Shown here in pieces: positions 1 to 6,865 of a DNA stretch of 40,139 nt. The DNA comes from Acidimicrobiaceae bacterium (GTDB taxonomy: Bacteria; Actinomycetota; Acidimicrobiia; Acidimicrobiales; RAAP-2), in NCBI GenBank assembly GCA_003133685.1, contig PKYQ01000010.1, positions 116,076-156,214 of the forward strand. Reading direction: 5' to 3'. Position numbers and translations under genes: made by a program. The first letter of the stretch is position 1; each line of letters opens with the position of its first letter. Under the pieces are notes generated by a model. It saw only the letters and a program-made list of their open reading frames with translations. It did not search any database and had not been told where the DNA came from.

Positions 1-456
1 CGTTCCCTTTTGGACGAGGCGCGTGATCGCGTCGTGAAGGGCCACGTATCCCCCACATATGGACGCCGTGCGCGTGCCCCCGTCGGCCTGGAGAACGTCG
101 CAGTCAACGGTGATCTGCACGTCCGGGAGAAGTTCAAGGCGCGTGACCGTGCGAAGCGATCGACCGATCAGTCGTTGGATCTCCTGAGTCCGTCCGGACT
201 GCTTGCCCTTGGCCGCTTCGCGACTGGCCCGCTCGGGGGTCGAGCCGGGCAACATCGAATATTCGGCGGTCACCCATCCCTTGCCGGTGCCGCGTAGCCA
301 ACGCGGGACATCTTCTTCGACCGACGCGGTGCATAAGACGACGGTTCGACCAAAGCTCACGAGCACCGAACCGGCCGCCATCGCGGTGAAGTCGCGCTCG
401 AAACTGAGTGGCCGAGCCTGTTCGGGACTGCGCCCGTCTTTGCGCGATATAGACAT
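1..456 (-). CDS. rph: Ribonuclease PH, 3' part cut by window edge
   Basis: RNase PH is a phosphorolytic 3'-to-5' exoribonuclease that trims tRNA 3' ends. The gene begins at ATG 456-454 and runs off the left edge, so only the first 152 codons are visible (the full family length is about 240-260). The visible part has the family signature: [14 protein letters not shown] near the start, [16 protein letters not shown] near residue 65, then [15 protein letters not shown] and [22 protein letters not shown] ribosome binding site lies just upstream of the ATG. It follows cysM on the same strand after 61 bases and is probably the last visible gene of the mec-cysO-cysM transcript. From memory, Mycobacterium tuberculosis keeps rphA a few genes after mec-cysO-cysM, which supports the grouping. 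Confidence 0.96.
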   Translation of the reverse strand, partial: MSISRKDGRSPEQARPLSFERDFTAMAAGSVLVSFGRTVVLCTASVEEDVPRWLRGTGKGWVTAEYSMLPGSTPERASREAAKGKQSGRTQEIQRLIGRSLRTVTRLELLPDVQITVDCDVLQADGGTRTASICGGYVALHDAITRLVQKGT

Positions 457-517
457 GGAACTCCTCACGATCATTGGTGCGTCTCAACGGTAGTTGAGAG
501 TCATCGACGCGAAGTTT

Positions 518-1483
518 CTAGAAGTAGATAATCGACTTGGCGCGCTCGACGACGTCGTCGATGTTGTCGCTCCAGGCGCCGGTCGAGAGGTACTTCCATC
601 CGTCGTCCGCGACGATCGTGACGATCGTCGCGGTCTCATCATCGGCGATGGTGTTGGCACATTTCACGGCACCGGACATGATCGCGCCCGAAGAGAGTCC
701 GACGAAGAGTCCGACTTCGGTGAAGCGCCGGGTCCACTCGATCGACTCCTTCGGTCGAACGACGACCCGGCGATCGAGCAGTTCCGCGCCGTTGTTGTCG
801 ATGAAGATCGGCGGAATGTATCCGTCGTCGAGGTTGCGCAGTCCGTCGACCATCTCGCCGGCCGGTGGTTCGACGGCCCAGATCTGTACGTCGGGCCGGT
901 GCTCGCGAAGGTATCGTCCGACGCCCATCAGCGTGCCTGAGGTGCCGAGACCGGCGACGAAGTGCGTGATCTCGGGCACGTCAGCCAGGATCTCGGGTCC
1001 AGTGTGTAAGTAGTGCGCTTCAGGGTTGGCCGGATTGGCGTACTGGTAGAGGAACGTCCAGTCGGGATTGTCGGCGCTGAGTGATTGCGCGAGGCGCACG
1101 GCGCCGTTGGATCCCTCGGCGCCCGGTGAGTCGATGATCTCGGCACCCCAGGCGAGGAGAAGTTGGCGACGCTCCGGAGAGACGTTGGTGGGCAAGACGA
1201 CCTTGAGGTGATACCCGCGGAGTCGACAGACCATGGCGAGGGCGATCCCGGTGTTGCCCGAGGACGGTTCAATGAGGACCTGGTCCGGCTTGCCCGCGAT
1301 CAACAGTCCGTCACGCTCGGCGGCGTCGACCATTGAAAGGGCGACGCGGTCCTTTACCGAACCGGCGGGATTGCGGCCCTCGAGCTTGGCCAGGATCGTG
1401 ACGTTCGGTTTGGGCGACAAGGCGCTGACGTCGATCACCGGGGTTTGGCCAATGAGATCGAGCACCGACGCAAATCGCGTCAC
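518..1483 (-). CDS. cysM: CysO-dependent cysteine synthase (CysM type)
   Basis: This is a fold-type II PLP enzyme of 321 residues that makes cysteine. The PLP lysine is K44 in GSVKDR, the phosphate or substrate loop SSGNTG is at 74-79, and the C-terminal region carries GWKYLSTGAW. Overall it looks like M. tuberculosis CysM, which uses O-phosphoserine and takes sulfur from the thiocarboxylated carrier CysO rather than from free sulfide. The GLRNLDDGY stretch with R216 matches the region holding the arginine linked to phosphoserine recognition in that enzyme. The start is GTG 1483, which shares one base with the cysO stop (TAGTG), so the two genes are translationally coupled. Specificity for phosphoserine is inferred from similarity and context, not seen directly. 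Confidence 0.95.
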   Translation of the reverse strand: MTRFASVLDLIGQTPVIDVSALSPKPNVTILAKLEGRNPAGSVKDRVALSMVDAAERDGLLIAGKPDQVLIEPSSGNTGIALAMVCRLRGYHLKVVLPTNVSPERRQLLLAWGAEIIDSPGAEGSNGAVRLAQSLSADNPDWTFLYQYANPANPEAHYLHTGPEILADVPEITHFVAGLGTSGTLMGVGRYLREHRPDVQIWAVEPPAGEMVDGLRNLDDGYIPPIFIDNNGAELLDRRVVVRPKESIEWTRRFTEVGLFVGLSSGAIMSGAVKCANTIADDETATIVTIVADDGWKYLSTGAWSDNIDDVVERAKSIIYF

Positions 1484-1764
1484 TACAACGTGCCCCCGGC
1501 GACGGCAGGCAACAAAGTGATCTCGTCACCGTTGGTGACGGGCGCGTCGACGCCGCCCAAATAGCGCACGTCGTCGTCATTCACGTAGACGTTCAAGAAT
1601 CGGTGCAAAGTGCCGTCGCTGTTGAGCAGTTGGCCCTTCACGTCCGGGTGGTTCGCGGTCAAGTGATCGAGGACTTCGCCCACTGTGGACCCTTCAACCG
1701 TGACCGAGGTGTCGCCACCCATGGCTGGTCGCAAGACCGTGGGAATTCGAACTAATGCCGTCAT
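1483..1764 (-). CDS. cysO: CysO-like sulfur carrier protein
   Basis: This 93-residue ubiquitin-fold protein of the ThiS/MoaD type carries sulfur as a C-terminal thiocarboxylate. It matches mycobacterial CysO in outline: IPTVLRP near the N-terminus, LHRFLNVYVNDDDVRY in the middle, and ITLLPAVAGG at the end. Unlike mycobacterial CysO, which ends exactly at Gly-Gly, this one has two extra residues, Thr92-Leu93, after G90-G91. They would have to be removed before activation, and the JAMM protease Mec encoded upstream is the obvious candidate. The start is ATG 1764 with GGAAGAG upstream. The E1-like activating enzyme (MoeZ type) is not in this window. Confidence 0.95.
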   Translation of the reverse strand: MTALVRIPTVLRPAMGGDTSVTVEGSTVGEVLDHLTANHPDVKGQLLNSDGTLHRFLNVYVNDDDVRYLGGVDAPVTNGDEITLLPAVAGGTL

Positions 1765-1880
1765 CTCATCTCTTCCGGTTTGTTTGATTCCTGACTAACC
1801 AAGTCGACATTACTAGCCGGGTGTCCCGCCGTGACGCGCAGGGCCCTTTTTGGCCCTCGAATCGACACCCCACATGGGGA
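1765..1880 (-). promoter_or_regulatory. Structured mec-cysO intercistronic leader
   Basis: This 116-base gap is unusually long for an operon whose next junction overlaps. It can fold. GGGTGTC (1819-1825) pairs with GACACCC (1864-1870), and inside it AGGGCC (1840-1845) pairs with GGCCCT (1852-1857) around a six-base loop. CCCC 1868-1871 can instead pair with GGGG 1876-1879 next to the mec stop, so two folds exclude each other. No U-tract follows in the minus-strand RNA, so it is not an ordinary intrinsic terminator. The cysO ribosome binding site lies outside the stems. The role (processing, attenuation or differential expression) is unknown. Confidence 0.4.
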
Positions 1881-2276
1881 TTACAGACAGATTTCCTCTT
1901 CGTCGATCTCGCCGTCGATGACGTGAAAACTGCGAATTGACGTCGGGACGTCGCGCAGGGACACCAAGACGTAGTGCCACGTCGGATCGGGAGCCTGGGC
2001 GACGTCGGTCGGGCTCGGATAGGCCGCTGAGTGCGTGTGCGAATGGAAGACGCCGATGACCGACAGACCTTCTTCCTCGCTTCGTCGGTAGGCTCGAAGC
2101 AACACTCGACTGTCGACCTCGTAGAGTTTCGCCGAGTCGGCCACGTTGGGGCTCGCGAGGACCTCCGTGACCGTGCCGTCGGGCCTGCCGAGCAACAGGC
2201 CACACCCCTCGTTGGGCAGCGCTCGAATGCAGGTGGCCACGATGGCGTCTCGCTGGTCCGAACGAAGTGTGAACAC
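1881..2276 (-). CDS. mec: JAMM metalloprotease Mec for CysO
   Basis: A 131-residue zinc metallopeptidase of the JAB1/MPN/Mov34 fold. In mycobacteria Mec releases cysteine from the CysO-cysteine adduct. All catalytic elements are present: E23 in NEGCG and a complete H78-x-H80-x7-S88-x2-D91 motif. The start is GTG 2276, with TAGGGT (2288-2283 on the minus strand) exactly six bases upstream, so the mRNA is probably leaderless. It is first in the mec-cysO-cysM run and is divergent from smpB across 58 bases. Because CysO here ends in -GGTL, the enzyme may also mature CysO; QbsD does this for QbsE in thioquinolobactin synthesis. That second activity is an inference. Confidence 0.93.
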   Translation of the reverse strand: MFTLRSDQRDAIVATCIRALPNEGCGLLLGRPDGTVTEVLASPNVADSAKLYEVDSRVLLRAYRRSEEEGLSVIGVFHSHTHSAAYPSPTDVAQAPDPTWHYVLVSLRDVPTSIRSFHVIDGEIDEEEICL

Positions 2277-2334
2277 AGGAAAACCCTATCGATGCCACCA
2301 GGGCACTGCGCACACCTGTCACTACGCTTGAGAG
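2277..2334. promoter_or_regulatory. Divergent mec/smpB promoters, both leaderless-type
   Basis: On the minus strand TAGGGT (2288-2283) lies six bases before the mec GTG. On the plus strand TACGCT (2323-2328) lies six bases before the smpB ATG. Neither start has a convincing Shine-Dalgarno sequence. Both fit a -10 element with transcription starting at, or within a base of, the start codon. The -35 elements are weak or absent by eye. Confidence 0.5.
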
Positions 2335-2856
2335 ATGGCCCGAGCCAAGCAGATTCAAGAAAAGCGCGCCCAAAAGCGGGTCGACGCCAACGCCGGCGAC
2401 CGAGTGGTCGCCACGAATCGCCGCGCTCGTTATGACTACGAGATCATGGAAACGCTCGAATGCGGCATCATGCTCAGCGGATCCGAGGTCAAATCACTTC
2501 GAGAGGGCAAGGCCCAGATCGCCGAAAGCTACGCCCGCTTCGACGACACGGAGCTGTGGCTCTACCAGATGCATGTCCCCCCGTGGGTCTACGCAACCGG
2601 ATTCGGGAGCCACGATCCCGATCGTCGTCGCAAACTCTTAGCGCACCGACACGAGCTCGATCAATGGCAACACGAGACGCGCACTGAGCCGCTCACCATG
2701 GTGCCGCTCAAGCTGTACTTCAAGGACGGCAAAGCCAAGGTCGAGTTAGCGCTCGCCAAGGGCAAGAAATCGCAGGACCGACGACAGGCCATCGCCAAAC
2801 GTGACGCCGATCGCGACATCGCTCGAGCGATTCGCCATACCGAAAAGTACGGCTAA
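2335..2856 (+). CDS. smpB: SsrA-binding protein SmpB
   Basis: SmpB binds tmRNA and delivers it to stalled ribosomes in trans-translation. The 173-residue product has the family core NRRARYDYEIMETLECGIML, then GSEVKSLREGKAQIAESYA, and the late LKLYFKDGKAKVELALAKGKK segment. The C-terminal tail RAIRHTEKYG is basic at first and would enter the decoding centre. The N-terminal 20 residues are a basic extension. The gene lies 62 bases upstream of ssrA in the same direction, the classic pairing. The start at ATG 2335 is supported by TACGCT six bases upstream. Confidence 0.97.
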   Translation: MARAKQIQEKRAQKRVDANAGDRVVATNRRARYDYEIMETLECGIMLSGSEVKSLREGKAQIAESYARFDDTELWLYQMHVPPWVYATGFGSHDPDRRRKLLAHRHELDQWQHETRTEPLTMVPLKLYFKDGKAKVELALAKGKKSQDRRQAIAKRDADRDIARAIRHTEKYG

Positions 2857-2885
2857 TGCACATTTTCGACTTTGAACGGTAGGAT
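2857..2885 (+). promoter_or_regulatory. Likely ssrA promoter
   Basis: TGCACA (2857-2862), a 17-base spacer and TAGGAT (2880-2885) form a plausible sigma-A type promoter starting right after the smpB stop. It would give a precursor starting near 2892, about 27 bases before the mature 5' end, to be trimmed by RNase P. The -35 match is 4 of 6. Confidence 0.45.
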
Positions 2886-2918
2886 GGCTATTCAGCCAAA
2901 TCGGTTGAGAAGCAACCA

Positions 2919-3265
2919 GGGGGTGAATGGTCTCGACAATGGTCGTCGAGGTGAAAGAAGCGAGCCGTGGTCTCCGGAACCACGTTAAAGAGCCGGAAAC
3001 AATAAATAAACGCCAAGCCTTCGCTTGCGCTTGCTGCTTAGGTAGCAACATCCGCCTAGACCCAGCCCTGCGGTTTAGATATCGGGTGTCATGAAGTAGG
3101 GCTTACCGTCAGAACTCGTTAGTGGTTCCGTCGGGACAATTCAGCTAACTACGGAGTGTCATCGGTGCTGGCAGTAGCGGCGCTCCCTACAATTCCCTGT
3201 TAGCTGCGCTCGGAGAATGTTCACTAAGAAGCCGTTGGACCGGGGTTCGAATCCCCGCACCTCCA
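2919..3265 (+). ncRNA. ssrA: Transfer-messenger RNA (tmRNA)
   Basis: The tRNA-like ends pair: GGGGGTG (2919-2925) with CACCTCC (3258-3264), discriminator A3265. The T arm has the standard GGGTTCGAATCCCC. CCA is not encoded (CTC follows), so it must be added. The mRNA-like part ends with an open frame for Ala-Leu-Ala-Ala and stop TAG 3039-3041, the usual degradation signal. Reading back in frame, TAA lies at 3003-3005, so the resume codon is ATA 3006, AAC 3009 or GCC 3012. GCC is likeliest and gives the nine-residue tag AKPSLALAA. Length of about 347 bases is normal for a one-piece tmRNA. Confidence 0.95.
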
Positions 3266-3317
3266 CTCAATGGGTTTTGACCCCAAAAGTTGGACAGACC
3301 ATAGATGTCTTCGCAAC

Positions 3318-3353
3318 GCGGCCGGTTCTCACATGGGAACCGGCCGCTTCGTT
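3318..3353 (+). terminator. Terminator-like hairpin after ssrA
   Basis: A perfect 11-base stem, GCGGCCGGTTC (3318-3328) with GAACCGGCCGC (3337-3347), has an eight-base loop and is followed by TTCGTTGG. The T-run is poor, but the stem is strong and lies about 50 bases after tmRNA, ahead of the next promoter. Confidence 0.6.
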
Positions 3354-3402
3354 GGATTGACTTCTCCCAATTTTTCAAAATGGCCTGTCATAGGCTTCGC
3401 AC

Positions 3403-3891
3403 GTGTTTGAACTGCAGCGTCTCCGACCGGATCATGAGTCAGCGCTCCTGGATTTCGAACTGGCGAACCGCGTGTACTTCGCGCAGTCGATTAGCGACCG
3501 CGGCGATGAGTTCTTTGAGGAGTTCGCCGAACGCCATCGTGATCTCTTGGCTGATCAGGGAGCCGGCGTCGGAGCTTTCTATGTTCTCGTTGACGACGAC
3601 GAGGCAGTCCTAGGTCGGTTCAACCTCTACGACTTCTCCGACGGTGCGGCGGAAGTCGGTTATCGCGTTGCCCAACGCGTCTCGGGTCGTGGCGTCGCCA
3701 CAACCGCCTTGCGCGATCTCTGTGGAATCGCGAGAAAAGACTTCGGGATGTGGACCCTCAAAGCAATGACCAGCGACGAGAACGTCGCCTCACGGCGCGT
3801 ACTCGAGAAGTGCGGATTCGTTGCCGTAGGGCCAACGCTGATCGGCGGCCGGGAAGGACAAATCTTCGAACGTGTCCTGGCAGATATTTGA
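3403..3891 (+). CDS. GNAT-family N-acetyltransferase (RimJ/RimL-like)
   Basis: A 162-residue acetyl-CoA-dependent acetyltransferase. The acetyl-CoA pyrophosphate loop is seen as VAQRVSGRGVATTAL at about 90-103 (the Q/R-x-x-G-x-G/A pattern). The late NVASRRVLEKCGF segment at 127-139 is typical of RimJ/RimL-type enzymes that acetylate protein N-termini or small amines. The substrate cannot be told. The start is GTG 3403, chosen because TAGGCT (3391-3396) lies six bases upstream and no ribosome binding site is visible. It converges on the VOC gene with only nine bases between stops. Confidence 0.85.
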   Translation: MFELQRLRPDHESALLDFELANRVYFAQSISDRGDEFFEEFAERHRDLLADQGAGVGAFYVLVDDDEAVLGRFNLYDFSDGAAEVGYRVAQRVSGRGVATTALRDLCGIARKDFGMWTLKAMTSDENVASRRVLEKCGFVAVGPTLIGGREGQIFERVLADI

Positions 3892-3900
3892 CATCGACTC

Positions 3901-4251
3901 CTAGGCGCGGGCCGCCTGCTTCACACCTATGAGATTGCCCTCAGTGTCACGGACTTTCGCGACGAGCAATCCGCCCGCCACGTCAGTGGGCTCTTGCAAC
4001 ACGACGGCGCCAGCGGCCCGGAGTGCGGCGAGCGTGACGTTGATGTCTTCAACGTCGTAGTACGGCTCCGGGCCCGTCATGCCTTGGTCGTGACCATTCG
4101 GTATGAGTCCGATCTCGTGGCCGTCGACTTCGTAGCCGACGTAATACTTCGAATCGACGTGCGGCTCGACGCCAAATAACGCGGTGAATGTGGCCTTCGC
4201 CTTGTCGAGGTCCTTCACGGGGTAGAGCACGGTATTGAGTTCTATGGACAC
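3901..4251 (-). CDS. VOC/glyoxalase-fold protein
   Basis: A 116-residue single-domain protein of the vicinal oxygen chelate superfamily. It shows the beta-alpha-beta-beta-beta layout: LNTVLYPVKDLDKAKATFTALFG at the N-terminus and VAKVRDTEGNLIGV near the end. Members are metal-dependent dioxygenases, glyoxalases, resistance proteins or simple binders, and the sequence alone does not decide. The start is ATG 4251 with GAGGAG upstream. It is divergent from an ECF41-like sigma factor across 77 bases that hold ECF41-like promoter motifs in both directions, so it may be a target of that sigma factor. Confidence 0.85.
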   Translation of the reverse strand: MSIELNTVLYPVKDLDKAKATFTALFGVEPHVDSKYYVGYEVDGHEIGLIPNGHDQGMTGPEPYYDVEDINVTLAALRAAGAVVLQEPTDVAGGLLVAKVRDTEGNLIGVKQAARA

Positions 4252-4264
4252 GAACGTCTCCTCT

Positions 4265-4304
4265 TGTCACGTTTCGCCACGATCGTGGGTCAATATAAAT
4301 GACA
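4265..4304. promoter_or_regulatory. Candidate divergent ECF41-type promoters with palindrome
   Basis: Reported ECF41 promoters have TGTCACA, about 16 bases, then CGTC. On the plus strand toward the sigma gene I see TGTCACG (4265-4271), 16 bases, GGTC (4288-4291). On the minus strand toward the VOC gene I see TGTCATT (4304-4298), 16 bases, CGTG (4281-4278). Each is one or two mismatches off. A perfect 12-base palindrome, CCACGATCGTGG (4277-4288), lies between. This fits autoregulation plus control of the VOC gene. Confidence 0.45.
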
Positions 4305-4328
4305 CCGTAGCCCTGGAGAGTGTGACGC

Positions 4329-5216
4329 GTGGAGAGCAAGAATTTTCTGGAGCAACAGTTCGAGGCGAATCGACCTCACCTGCGCGCCGTGGCGTATCGA
4401 ATCCTCGGCAGTACTCCGGACGTCGATGACGCCCTGCAAGACGCGTGGCTCCGTCTCTCGATTTCGGATGCAGAGCAGATCGAGAACGTCACCGGCTGGC
4501 TGACGACCGTCGTCGCAAGAATTTGTCTGAATACTCTTCGCGCTCGACAACGGCGCCCCGCGGGATCGATCGACGACTCCACCTCGAACATTAATCGCCT
4601 CGTCGAACCCTCGGCCATGACTCCGGAAGAACGGGCCGAGGTGGCTGACTCCATAGGTCTGGCACTCCTTGTCGTGCTCGAAATGCTCTCACCGGCGCAA
4701 CGAATCGCATTCGTTCTCCACGACATGTTTTCCTTCTCCTTCGAGGAGATCGGCCAAGTTCTCGGAAAGTCGACGGACGCCTGTCGACAGCTCGCGAGTC
4801 GGGCTCGGCGACGCGTTCGCACAGCGCAAGATCCGTCCGCCGATCCGCAACGCCAGCGTGAAGTGGTCGACGCATTCCTCGGCGCCTCGAGAAGTGGTGA
4901 CTTTCAGACACTGCTTTCCCTTCTGAGCCCCGACGTCGAACTCGTCACCGACGCGGCCGCGGTCGCCATTGGGGCGCCCGAGCGAAAGGACGGCCCATTC
5001 GACGTCGCGACCAGATTCTCGGGAGGCGCGCGAGGGGCACGAACGGCCTTCCTCGATGGCTTGGCCGGTCTCGTGTGGGCTCAAGGAGGGAAGCCAAAGG
5101 TCGCCTTCGACTTCACGGTGATCGAGGGCAAAGTAATAAGGATCGACATGATCGGTGATGAAGCCGTGCTGAGTGAGATGAACATTGAATACCTGCGGCG
5201 CGAGAAAGGCGAGTGA
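4329..5216 (+). CDS. ECF sigma factor, SigJ/ECF41-like, with SnoaL-like C-terminus
   Basis: A 295-residue RNA polymerase sigma factor. Region 2 is at about 10-75, with VAYRILGSTPDVDDALQDAWLR. Region 4 is at about 115-165, with LSPAQRIAFVLHDMFSFSFEEI and the helix-turn-helix segment LGKSTDACRQLASRARRRV. Residues of about 175-290 form a SnoaL/NTF2-like domain, which in this group controls activity in place of a separate anti-sigma factor. The DGGGK-type motif common in SigJ is not seen. No carboxymuconolactone decarboxylase or oxidoreductase partner, often found beside ECF41 genes, is adjacent; the neighbour is a VOC gene. The start is GTG 4329 with GGAG ten bases upstream. A strong terminator follows. 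Confidence 0.9.
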   Translation: MESKNFLEQQFEANRPHLRAVAYRILGSTPDVDDALQDAWLRLSISDAEQIENVTGWLTTVVARICLNTLRARQRRPAGSIDDSTSNINRLVEPSAMTPEERAEVADSIGLALLVVLEMLSPAQRIAFVLHDMFSFSFEEIGQVLGKSTDACRQLASRARRRVRTAQDPSADPQRQREVVDAFLGASRSGDFQTLLSLLSPDVELVTDAAAVAIGAPERKDGPFDVATRFSGGARGARTAFLDGLAGLVWAQGGKPKVAFDFTVIEGKVIRIDMIGDEAVLSEMNIEYLRREKGE

Positions 5217-5247
5217 CCACGTTCCCGAAGAACGCAGTACTCTGGTC

Positions 5248-5287
5248 GTGCGGCCCGCACTCATCATGTGGGCCGCACTTTTCTTTT
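5248..5287 (+). terminator. Rho-independent terminator after the ECF sigma gene
   Basis: GTGCGGCCC (5248-5256) pairs perfectly with GGGCCGCAC (5270-5278). The loop is 13 bases and TTTTCTTTT follows at 5279-5287. This is the clearest intrinsic terminator in the window. Confidence 0.9.
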
Positions 5288-5384
5288 GCGGTCGATTCAG
5301 GCCGCGAATACCGCACTCATCGACACTACGAAAAGGCGTCGCAATCGCGGTCGTCGAAATCGGGCCATCGGAATCCCACTCGTC

Positions 5385-5410
5385 GTTGACGTTCCGTCAA
5401 CCGATACAGT
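5385..5410 (+). promoter_or_regulatory. Operator-like repeat and -10 for the MetE-like gene
   Basis: A perfect inverted repeat, GTTGACG (5385-5391), TTC, CGTCAAC (5395-5401), is followed by TACAGT (5405-5410), seven bases before the ATG at 5418. The repeat would cover the -10/-35 spacer, as expected for a repressor site. A TTGACG lies inside it, but its spacing to TACAGT is only 13, too short for a normal -35. Confidence 0.4.
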
Positions 5411-5417
5411 TTCCGAC

Positions 5418-6536
5418 ATGACTAAACGAACCAGTCCACCGTTCCGCGCCGATCATGTCGGCAGTCTCTTGCGACCCCCGATTTTGTTGGAGGCGCGCCA
5501 AGCGTTCGCTGCCGGCACGATCGACGCCGACGCGCTTCGCGAGGCGGAGGACGACGCGATACGTGACGCCGTGGCACTGCAAGAGGACTTGGGTTTCCAG
5601 AGTGCGACCGACGGCGAATTCCGCCGAACGTCGTGGCACATGGATTTCATTTATCAACTGGGTGGCATCTCGAAGACCGATGAACAGTTGCAGGTCGCCT
5701 TCAAGAACGCGGAGGGCTCAACGTCATTCACCTCGGCCGCATTGAAGGTCGACGGACCGGTGCGACTCGAACACACAATCTTCGCCGACGCGTTCGAGTT
5801 CTTGAAGTCGGTGACGACGACGGCGATTCCCAAGCTCACGATCCCCTCGCCGAGCATGGTCCACTATCGAGGCGGCGCCGCGGCCATCGACCCCGACGTG
5901 TACGACAACGTCGATGAGTTTTGGAGTGACCTCAGCGCGGCCTACGCAGAAGAGGTCCGCCGTCTCGGCGAGCTCGGTTGCACGTACCTCCAACTCGACG
6001 ACACGTCCCTCGCCTATCTCAACGACCCGGCGCAACGTCAGATGATCTCGGCACGCGGCGATGACGCCGATCACCAACACCTGCGCTACATCAAGCAGAT
6101 CAACGCGGCGATCTCGGGACGGCCCGAAGGTATGTCGATAACCACGCATTCGTGCCGCGGGAACTTCCAGTCCTACTGGGCGGCCGAGGGCGGCTACGAC
6201 TTCGTCGCCGAGGCCCTCTTCAGCGAACTCGACGTCGACGGATTCTTCCTGGAGTACGACGACGACCGTTCGGGAGGATTCGAGCCGCTTCGGTTCGTGC
6301 CCGAGGGCAAGATGATCGTCCTGGGACTGATCACCACCAAGAATGGAACCCTCGAAAGCAAGGACGACATAAAGCGACGAATCGATGAGGCGAGCCAATT
6401 CGTGCCGCTCGACCAACTCTGTCTCTCGACACAGTGTGGATTTTCCTCAACCGTCGAGGGTAACAGCCTCACGTTCGACGAGGAAGTCGCGAAATTGCGA
6501 CTGGTCCGAGAAATCGCCGACGAGGTGTGGGGCTGA
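5418..6536 (+). CDS. MetE-like zinc methyltransferase (YxjG/YxjH family)
   Basis: This 372-residue protein corresponds to the C-terminal catalytic half of cobalamin-independent methionine synthase. It shows FRADHVGSLLRP at the start, DGEFRRTSW, LQLDDTSLAYL, THSCRGN and CGFSSTVEGN. The His and Cys of THSCRGN and the Cys of CGFSS are the expected zinc ligands that activate a thiol. YxjG/YxjH proteins lack the N-terminal folate-binding half, so the methyl donor may not be methyltetrahydropteroyl-glutamate. A role in methionine synthesis or methylthio salvage is likely but unproven. The start is ATG 5418, with TACAGT seven bases upstream. The frame stays open back to about 5268, but that part has no family similarity and includes the operator region. 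Confidence 0.85.
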   Translation: MTKRTSPPFRADHVGSLLRPPILLEARQAFAAGTIDADALREAEDDAIRDAVALQEDLGFQSATDGEFRRTSWHMDFIYQLGGISKTDEQLQVAFKNAEGSTSFTSAALKVDGPVRLEHTIFADAFEFLKSVTTTAIPKLTIPSPSMVHYRGGAAAIDPDVYDNVDEFWSDLSAAYAEEVRRLGELGCTYLQLDDTSLAYLNDPAQRQMISARGDDADHQHLRYIKQINAAISGRPEGMSITTHSCRGNFQSYWAAEGGYDFVAEALFSELDVDGFFLEYDDDRSGGFEPLRFVPEGKMIVLGLITTKNGTLESKDDIKRRIDEASQFVPLDQLCLSTQCGFSSTVEGNSLTFDEEVAKLRLVREIADEVWG

Positions 6537-6865
6537 ACGTAAGTGCGATCAGTGCAACGTCACGTGCCAATGGCTGGCCGGCGCGAGAATGCGGTGCCGC
6601 AACCGCGACCGGACTCTCTTTCAGTTTCGGAACTCCGTCGAACTTCCTGATGAATTTTCACAAATCGGCGCGCGTATGCGCTCGGCTGGCGAACACCACC
6701 ATCGGCGAAGTGCAGTCAGGAGTGAAGCCCCATAGCTAGATCACGACGCGCCGCTGGATGGAGCGTCGAGTGCACAACGTGAACACGAGTGAGTTCACGC
6801 GTCTAAGGGAGCGACGGCACGACGAAGTAAGTCACTGAGTCGACCTCGGTCTTCATTCGGGAGAA
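6537..6865. other. Intergenic stretch without a recognisable gene
   Basis: These 329 bases separate two convergent genes. Small frames cross it on both strands, the longest plus frame ending at 6739, but none has a start signal or a family motif I recognise. An inverted repeat CGTGAAC (6778-6784)/GTTCACG (6793-6799) with an eight-base loop could be a weak bidirectional terminator, although no T-run follows. The stretch may hold decayed coding sequence. Confidence 0.4.

Noticed and set aside
1840-1857. Intrinsic terminator between mec and cysO
   Set aside because: The stem is good, but no U-run follows on the minus strand and the genes belong to one pathway; treated as a structured leader instead.
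3187-3378. Minus-strand open frame of 63 codons
   Set aside because: It is antisense to tmRNA and the following hairpin; such frames are common spurious calls over ssrA.
5268-5417. N-terminal extension of the MetE-like protein
   Set aside because: It would start inside the terminator of the upstream gene and has no similarity to the family; the ATG at 5418 fits.
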